Positions 1-5,448 of a stretch of 5,448 nucleotides of DNA are shown here, in pieces. The position numbers were made by a program, and so were the translations under genes. This DNA is from Gammaproteobacteria bacterium (GTDB taxonomy: Bacteria; Pseudomonadota; Gammaproteobacteria; Xanthomonadales; Xanthomonadaceae). Under the pieces are notes generated by a model. It had not been told where the DNA came from. It ran no database searches and saw only the letters and a program-made list of their open reading frames with translations. The number at the start of each line of letters is the position of its first letter. Within the stretch, counting starts at the first letter, position 1. The stretch is from positions 1 to 5,448 of the forward strand of contig JAPLSI010000103.1 in NCBI GenBank assembly GCA_026398715.1, given 5' to 3'.

Positions 1-2515
1 TGCCCGCTTCATAGTCGCCGCGGAAGGTCTGTCCCCAGCTCCAGCCGAAGCCCGCCGGGAATTGCGAGGCATTCATCACTTCTTCCACGGCCTTGCGCGC
101 GTCGTCCTTCGTATAGCCATCGGCGATGCCTGCGGTGATGGCTTGCGAGGTCCGGCGGTCCTGGCGTGAGATCTGCGACGCGCCACGGCGGACATTGACG
201 TCCACCAGCGACAGCAATGGCACGCTGGTGCCATCCTCGCGGCGCAGGTTCAGGCTGGACAAGTCTTCGACGCGGAAGGATTCGGAGCCTGCGAACCGTA
301 CCGTCATCGGTACTTCTGCGTTGTCGCTGCGGAATTCGCGCAAGGGCGATCCGCGCAGCGCGATGCCGATGTACTGCGCGACGTCTTGCGCGCTGAAGCC
401 ATAAAGCTTGGCGCGTTCGCGGTTCACCGTCACCTGGATCTCGCTGCTGGCATCGCCCGAGTCGACGCGAACGTCACGCAATTCCTTGCGCTGCGCCAGC
501 ACCGGCACCATGCCCTCGCCCAGTTCCACCAGCGCTTCGCTGGAATCGCCGTTGACGTAGACCGAAATCTGCGTGGCATCCATGCCGCCATTGTTGCCGT
601 CACCGTTGAAGCCAACCTCGGCCCGGGCAAGCTTGGGCAACTCCTTGCGCAGCATCTCCTGGATTTCCTTGGCCCTCGGGGCCGCGCCCTCCTTGAGCGT
701 CAGCCGGATGCCACCCCAGCCCTGTTCGGAAAACCAGACGTAGATCTGCTCGATATCGTAGCGATCGCGATTGGCTTCCAGGTGCGCTTCGAGCTTGGCG
801 ATCTCACCGGACATCTGTTCCAGGGTATAGGCGCCCTTCCATTTCATGAACATGTTCATGTCCTTGCTGGGGTCTCCGCCGAACATGTCCATCTTGGTCA
901 TCTTCACCGGCACCATGCTGACCGCCACGATCAGCAGGATGGCGAGCAGCGACTTGCCACGGTGCTCCAGCGACCAACGCAGCAGTCCGCCGTAGCGGCG
1001 ACTCAGGCCGGGGATGAAACCATGCTCCGCCGTAACGGCTGGCGGGGTTGCCAGCCGCGCGCTGATCATCGGGATCAGGCTGACGGCCACCAGCCACGAG
1101 CACAGCAGCGCGATGGTGATGGTCATCGCTACCTGTCCCAGGTAGATGCTGATCATGTTGGTGGCGCCGAACAGGTTCGGCAGGAACACGATGATGCTGG
1201 TCAGCGTGCCCGCGCTGATCGCAATCTGCACCGCGCGGGTGCCCTCGATCGCGCAGCGCATGGGGTCGTTGGGATACTTTTCCCGGTACTGGTAGATGCT
1301 CTCGACCACCACCACCGCATTGTCCACCAGCATGCCGATACCCAGCAGCAGGCCCATCATGGACAGCACGTTCAAGGTGATGCCGAGGAAGTACATCGCG
1401 CCCAGCGTCATCACGATGCAAATCGGAATCGCCAGGGTCACCATCAACGTGCTCGGCCAGTGGCGCAGGAAGTAATACAGCACGAACACGGACAACAGGG
1501 AGCCGACCGTGCCGGCCAGGATCAATTCCTTGATCGAGTCGGTGACGCTGTCGGCTTCGTTGTCGAAGACCAGCACCTGGATGCCCGCGAGCTCGGGCGA
1601 TTTCTTGATCTGCTCGATTTCGGCCAGCACGTCGCGCGCCGCGGTCACCAGGTTCGCCGATTGCTCGCGGAACACGTCCAGGCCCACCGCAGGCCGACCG
1701 TCCAGGCGCCTGCCCATGCCTTGCCGCTGCGGCTTCATCCGCACTTCGGCAATGTCGAGCAGCTTCAGTCCCTGGTCGTTCAATACCAGGTTCCGGATTT
1801 CATCCAGGCTCTTCACTTCGCCGACCGGCTGCACGCGCAGTCGCCGCTTGCCCTCGTTGATCTCGCCGGCGGAGACCGAGAAATTGATCGCCTGCAGCTT
1901 GGCGGCGAGCTGGTTCAAGCTGACGTTGTGCGCACCCAGGCGGGTCGGATCGATCGAGATTTCGACCTCGTTGGGCGACGCGCCGGTAATCTCCACGCGC
2001 GCCACGCCCGGAATGCGCTCGACGCGCTTCAGGATCTCCCGCTCGAGCAATTCGTATTCGCCACGCAGGTCCCGGTCGCTCGAGAACCGGATGCGGATCA
2101 TCGGCTGGTCGCTGGGCGAGAAGTTGAACACCTGGTAGCGCAACATGTCGTCCGGCAATTCGCTGCGGATGGCATCGATGCGATCACGCGCCTCGCTGGA
2201 CGTGATGTTGATGTCGCGGTCCCAGTCCTTGAACTGGATCTGCACGCCGGCGCCGTCGGCGCGGCTGGTGGAGTTCATGGAATGGATGCCGGGCAGCGTG
2301 GACAACGCCTCCTCGGCCGGACGGGTGATGCTTCGCTCCACTTCCTGCGGCGTGGAACCCGAATACGGGAAGTTGACGAAGATGAAGGGGACGTTTACCT
2401 CGGGGAATTTCTCCAGCGGCAGGCGGAACGAGGCAATCAGCCCGATCACGATCATCGACACGAAGAACATCACCGCCGTCACCGGGCGGCGAAGGCTGAG
2501 TTCCGCAAGCGTCAC
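1..2515 (-). CDS. RND-family efflux permease (HAE1-like), second of a pair, 3' partial
   Basis: Second RND inner-membrane permease, translated from a GTG start that overlaps the upstream stop. The frame stays open for 838 codons to the left edge and stops just before TM8, so roughly 180-200 C-terminal residues (TM8-TM12) are missing. The start is supported by the family-typical N-terminus, a short amphipathic stretch then RRPVTAVMFF entering TM1 (about 13-31), and by a ribosome binding site at 2523-2529; the next ATG (residue 16) lies inside TM1. The first porter/docking region is about 35-325 and includes FPEVNVPFIFVNFPYSGST. TM2 is about 329-350, TM3 357-377, TM4 381-404, TM5 428-448, TM6 460-485 and TM7 521-537, followed by the second periplasmic region. 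The TM4 motif is GMLVDNAVVVVE: Asp398 matches AcrB Asp407, but Asn399 replaces AcrB Asp408. The TM6-TM7 linker is compact, unlike that of its neighbour. A Met-rich patch follows TM7 (residues 534-557). It is probably co-translated with the upstream permease and may form mixed trimers as in MdtBC/MuxBC; this is inference. Substrate is unknown. Confidence 0.95.
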   Translation of the reverse strand, partial: MTLAELSLRRPVTAVMFFVSMIVIGLIASFRLPLEKFPEVNVPFIFVNFPYSGSTPQEVERSITRPAEEALSTLPGIHSMNSTSRADGAGVQIQFKDWDRDINITSSEARDRIDAIRSELPDDMLRYQVFNFSPSDQPMIRIRFSSDRDLRGEYELLEREILKRVERIPGVARVEITGASPNEVEISIDPTRLGAHNVSLNQLAAKLQAINFSVSAGEINEGKRRLRVQPVGEVKSLDEIRNLVLNDQGLKLLDIAEVRMKPQRQGMGRRLDGRPAVGLDVFREQSANLVTAARDVLAEIEQIKKSPELAGIQVLVFDNEADSVTDSIKELILAGTVGSLLSVFVLYYFLRHWPSTLMVTLAIPICIVMTLGAMYFLGITLNVLSMMGLLLGIGMLVDNAVVVVESIYQYREKYPNDPMRCAIEGTRAVQIAISAGTLTSIIVFLPNLFGATNMISIYLGQVAMTITIALLCSWLVAVSLIPMISARLATPPAVTAEHGFIPGLSRRYGGLLRWSLEHRGKSLLAILLIVAVSMVPVKMTKMDMFGGDPSKDMNMFMKWKGAYTLEQMSGEIAKLEAHLEANRDRYDIEQIYVWFSEQGWGGIRLTLKEGAAPRAKEIQEMLRKELPKLARAEVGFNGDGNNGGMDATQISVYVNGDSSEALVELGEGMVPVLAQRKELRDVRVDSGDASSEIQVTVNRERAKLYGFSAQDVAQYIGIALRGSPLREFRSDNAEVPMTVRFAGSESFRVEDLSSLNLRREDGTSVPLLSLVDVNVRRGASQISRQDRRTSQAITAGIADGYTKDDARKAVEEVMNASQFPAGFGWSWGQTFRGDYEAG

Positions 2516-5448
2516 GAGGTCGCTCCCTCGGCATCGCTGATCGGCATGATCGGCTTCGCCCGGGCAACGTAGGACGCATCGGTCTTGCGATCGAGCAGGT
2601 TGTACATGATCGGAATGACGACCAACGTAAGGATCGTGGAGACCGCCAAACCGCCGATCACGGTAATGGCCATCGGCGCCCGCACTTCCGCACCGTCACC
2701 GCCGAAGAAAGCCAGCGGGGCAAAACCGAACAGCGTGGTCAACGTGGTCATGATGATAGGCCGCAGGCGCGACGCGGCGCCCTGGCAGATGGCGTCCTTC
2801 TTTGCCACGCCTTCCTCGCGAAGCTGGTTGACCTTGTCGATCAGCACGATGGCGTTCTTCACCACGATGCCGACCAGCAGGATCAAGCCGATGAAGACCA
2901 CCACCGACACCGGCGAGTCGGACAGCCACAGGGCCGCCACCGCGCCCACCATCGCCAGCGGGATGGAGAACAGGATGACAAACGGATGCAGAAGCGATTC
3001 GAACTGCGAGGCCATCACGAGGTAGACCAGGAATATCGCCAGGCCGAAGGCAAACAACAGCGAATTGATGGAGCTTTCAAGCTCCTCGCTCTGGCCGCCG
3101 AAGGCGAGCTTTATGTCCGTGCCCAGCGGGTTCTCGGCCACCAGTTGCCTGACCTCGGCAACGGCGGTGCCGAGGTCGACGTCACGCAGGTTGGACGACA
3201 CGATGGCGACGCGGGTCTGGTCGGCGCGATGGATCTCGCTGGGACCTTCGGTTTCCACCACCTCGGCCACCGACTCCAGCGTGACCGGTCGGTCGCTCTG
3301 CGGGTTGACGATTATCCGGCGGATGTCGGCAACCGAGGCACGGTCCTTCTCTCGTCCACGCACCAGCACGTCGATCTTGCGGTCGCGGAAGCTGTAGCGG
3401 GTCGCCACTTCGCCCCGCACCTGGCGCACCACCTGGTCGGCGATCTGGCGCGAGGTAAGGCCCAGTGCCGCCGCGCGTTCCTGGTCGAAGCGGATCTGGA
3501 TTTCCGGATAGCCCTGCTGCACCGAGGACTTCACGTCGGCGAAGTGCGGTGATGCCTGCAGCAGTTCGGTCAGCTTGCGTCCCGCCTTCTGGATGGCCTC
3601 GAGGTCCTGTCCGCGCAGTTCGATTTCAAGCGGCGTGGAGAAGCTGAACAGTTCCGGGCGACCGAACTTCACCTGGATATCCGGGTAGGCCGCCATGGTG
3701 TTGCGCATGCGCTCGGTAACGGTGGCTTCGGTGTCCTTGCTGTAGTTCTCGCCCAGCACGACGCTCAGCTTGGCGACGTTCTCGCCCGACTCGGTCGGAT
3801 TGGCGTCCAGTCGCGTACCGGTACCGCTGACGCCATAGAGCGCCTCGACGTCGGCATCCTGCGAATGTGCCTTCTGCACGGCGCGGACCAGCGCGTCGGT
3901 CTCGCGAAGTTGCGTCCCCGGCGGAAGCTTGGCCGTCATCTCGAACCGGTCCTGCGCCAGTTGCGGAATCAGGTCCGTGCCGAGCGTGCTGGCGACGCCC
4001 AGGGCGATGACGAACGCCGCCGTGGCCGTTCCGAGGATCAGCCAGGGTTTGTCCAGGGCGCGCGGGAGGATGCGCGCATACCACTTCGCGGCGCGCTCAT
4101 AGGGACGAAGGATGAACTCGCCCACTTTCGCCAACACGAAACCCACCCCGCCAAACACGGCACGGAACACCGTCACGAATCCTACAGCCAGGCCGAAGCT
4201 GCCCCAGCGCACGCCGCTGCGCGCTCCGCGACCGGCCACGGCAACCGCATTGGCCACTTTGTTTTTTGGCGCCCAGTCCGGGTGTGGTTGCTCGGGCTTG
4301 AACGCCATCGGCGACTTGCCCGCGATCGACGACAACATCGGAATCAGCGTCAGCGAGACGACCAGGGAGATCATCAGCGCAATCGAAACCGTCAGCGCCT
4401 GGTCCTTGAACAACTGCCCGGCGACACCCTGCACGAACACCAGCGGGAAGAACACCGCCACCGTGGTCAGCGTGGACGCAACCACGGCCATGCTCACTTC
4501 ACGGGTGCCGGTGATGGCGGCCTGCAGCACGCCCAATCCGCGCTCACGCGCCTTGGCGATGCTCTCCAGCACGACGATGGAATCGTCCACCACCATGCCC
4601 GTAGCCAGCGCCAGGCCTGCCAGGGACATGACGTTGAGGCTCAGCCCCAGGCGGTCCATGAAGAAGAACGTCGTGATGATGGAGACCGGCAGGGAAAGCC
4701 CGATCACGAAGGTGCTCCAGCCATCACGCAGGAAGAAGAAGATGATCAGGATGGACAGCACGCCACCGATCAGCGCCTCGAACTTGACCTCGGCCAGCGC
4801 ATTGCGGATGAATTTGGACTGGTCCTCGATCGTCTGCACCGGAATGCCGTCGATCTTGTAGGTTCCCGGCGTGCCAGGGCCGGCGCCGCCGGGTGGAGTG
4901 GCCTGGTTGGCCGTCTCCATCGCCCGCAGCGCCTTGCGCACCGCATCGGCCGCGGCGACGGTGTTGGCATCGCCTTCCTTGTAGATCGCCAGCTCGACCG
5001 CCTCGCGGCCCTTGAAGCGGATCACCGCCTCGCGTTCCTTGTAGCCCTGTTCGACCGTCGCGACATCGCGCAGGCGAATCGGCACGCCGTTGAGATTGGT
5101 CACCAGCAGGTCGCGCATCTGGTCGAGGTCGCTGAACTGGTTGACCGTTCGCACCAGGTAGCGCTCGCTGCCTTCCTCGATGCGTCCACCCGAGATGTTG
5201 ACGTTTTCCTGGCGCAACCGGTCGATCACCAGGTTCGCGGGGATATTGAGTTGCGACAGGCGGTCGGCATCGACCAGCACCTGCACTTCGTCTTCGAGAC
5301 CGCCGCCAACCTTCACGGCCGCGACGCCGTCCACGGGTTCCAGGCGCTTCTTGAGCTCATTGTCCGCGTAGCGGCGCAGGCGCATGAGTTCTGCCCGCTC
5401 GCTGCCCGTGGCGTTCTCGGGCGTGGTCAGCACCAGGCGCATCACCGG
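2512..5448 (-). CDS. RND-family efflux permease (HAE1-like), first of a pair, 5' partial
   Basis: Inner-membrane proton-driven exporter subunit that takes substrates from the periplasm or outer leaflet toward an outer-membrane channel. The frame is open at the right edge; 978 residues are visible, and by alignment to AcrB from memory about 120-135 N-terminal residues (TM1 and part of the first porter domain) are missing. Numbering from the first visible codon, the periplasmic porter/docking region is about 1-215, TM2-TM6 about 223-372, TM7 about 468-488, the second periplasmic region about 495-790, and TM8-TM12 about 796-950. Proton-relay residues are present: the TM4 motif GMVVDDSIVVLE with Asp288 and Asp289 (4582-4587), Lys864 in GIVVKNAIVLID of TM10 (2857-2859), and Arg896 in the TM11 LRPIIMTTL motif. 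The TM4-Asp to TM10-Lys distance is 576 residues versus 533 in AcrB; the excess sits in the TM6-TM7 linker, which has an additional hydrophobic stretch at 415-446. The stop overlaps the start of the next permease gene. Family assignment is firm; drug, metal or lipid substrate is unknown. Confidence 0.96.
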   Translation of the reverse strand, partial: PVMRLVLTTPENATGSERAELMRLRRYADNELKKRLEPVDGVAAVKVGGGLEDEVQVLVDADRLSQLNIPANLVIDRLRQENVNISGGRIEEGSERYLVRTVNQFSDLDQMRDLLVTNLNGVPIRLRDVATVEQGYKEREAVIRFKGREAVELAIYKEGDANTVAAADAVRKALRAMETANQATPPGGAGPGTPGTYKIDGIPVQTIEDQSKFIRNALAEVKFEALIGGVLSILIIFFFLRDGWSTFVIGLSLPVSIITTFFFMDRLGLSLNVMSLAGLALATGMVVDDSIVVLESIAKARERGLGVLQAAITGTREVSMAVVASTLTTVAVFFPLVFVQGVAGQLFKDQALTVSIALMISLVVSLTLIPMLSSIAGKSPMAFKPEQPHPDWAPKNKVANAVAVAGRGARSGVRWGSFGLAVGFVTVFRAVFGGVGFVLAKVGEFILRPYERAAKWYARILPRALDKPWLILGTATAAFVIALGVASTLGTDLIPQLAQDRFEMTAKLPPGTQLRETDALVRAVQKAHSQDADVEALYGVSGTGTRLDANPTESGENVAKLSVVLGENYSKDTEATVTERMRNTMAAYPDIQVKFGRPELFSFSTPLEIELRGQDLEAIQKAGRKLTELLQASPHFADVKSSVQQGYPEIQIRFDQERAAALGLTSRQIADQVVRQVRGEVATRYSFRDRKIDVLVRGREKDRASVADIRRIIVNPQSDRPVTLESVAEVVETEGPSEIHRADQTRVAIVSSNLRDVDLGTAVAEVRQLVAENPLGTDIKLAFGGQSEELESSINSLLFAFGLAIFLVYLVMASQFESLLHPFVILFSIPLAMVGAVAALWLSDSPVSVVVFIGLILLVGIVVKNAIVLIDKVNQLREEGVAKKDAICQGAASRLRPIIMTTLTTLFGFAPLAFFGGDGAEVRAPMAITVIGGLAVSTILTLVVIPIMYNLLDRKTDASYVARAKPIMPISDAEGATS
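2523..2529 (-). promoter_or_regulatory. Ribosome binding site for the second permease, inside the first gene
   Basis: On the minus strand GAGGGAG lies seven bases upstream of the GTG at 2515-2513, a normal Shine-Dalgarno spacing. It sits within the last codons of the upstream permease and decides the GTG start of the downstream one. With the GTGA stop/start overlap, it fits translational coupling, in which ribosomes ending the first gene reinitiate on the second. Coupling itself is inference. Confidence 0.7.

Noticed and set aside
804..1421. A 205-codon open frame on the minus strand in a different frame of the second permease
   Set aside because: It is an out-of-frame shadow of the permease, with Arg/His/Gly/Asp-rich sequence and no hydrophobic pattern, while the in-frame translation gives the expected TM helices.
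2512..2520. Possibility that the two permeases are one gene broken by a frameshift
   Set aside because: The first protein ends normally after TM12 with a short tail, and the second begins with its own N-terminal helix and a ribosome binding site, so these are two complete-type genes in tandem.
386..2572. A 728-codon open frame on the plus strand, antisense to the second permease, rich in His, Gln, Asp and Arg
   Set aside because: Its codons lie exactly opposite the permease codons, so it is stop-free simply because the sense gene hardly uses TTA, CTA or TCA, which is normal at high GC. The His/Gln/Asp-rich composition is the mirror of Val GTG, Leu CTG and Ile ATC codons. It shows no domain, and the opposite strand has an unmistakable RND protein.
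2184..2579. An alternative minus-strand frame spanning the junction of the two genes
   Set aside because: Both flanking permease frames are intact and family-like up to the GTGA overlap, so there is no room or need for a separate junction gene. The alternative translation is Arg/Pro/Gly-rich without features.
4112..4861. A 249-codon open frame on the plus strand opposite the first permease
   Set aside because: It is low-complexity Ser/Thr/Arg/Met-rich translation of an antisense frame with no recognisable domain, and it lies fully within the conserved membrane region of the permease on the other strand.

Overview
The window is a wholly coding, high-GC bacterial segment. It carries two consecutive genes on the minus strand, and each encodes an inner-membrane permease of the RND (resistance-nodulation-division) efflux superfamily, HAE1-like. 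Reading in the direction of transcription (right to left), the first permease enters from the right edge without its N-terminus and ends at 2512. The second starts on a GTG inside the stop codon of the first (GTGA overlap at 2512-2515) and leaves at the left edge before its last five or so membrane helices. There is no intergenic space, promoter, terminator, RNA gene, mobile element or CRISPR in the window, and no gap of 300 bases without a gene.

The organism is a Gram-negative bacterium, because an RND exporter of this kind needs a periplasm and outer membrane. The strong G/C bias at third codon positions and the general flavour of the proteins suggest a high-GC proteobacterium, perhaps in the Xanthomonadales/Lysobacteraceae range. 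This taxonomic guess is inference and no marker gene is present.

The two permeases are probably made together and may work together. Each RND monomer normally has twelve membrane helices and two large periplasmic loops (porter and docking domains), and trimers pair with a periplasmic adaptor and an outer-membrane channel. Adjacent, overlapping permease genes are known from MdtBC and MuxBC, which form mixed trimers, and that is the closest precedent here. An adaptor gene is expected just upstream, beyond the right edge. The substrate cannot be read from the sequence.

This is mostly an ordinary efflux operon. The points worth a second look are an enlarged linker with an additional hydrophobic stretch between the two halves of the first permease, an in-phase A AAA AAC slippery heptamer in that same linker, a different proton-relay motif in the two proteins (VDD versus VDN), a methionine-rich patch in the second, and a Pro/Gly-rich periplasmic loop in the first.
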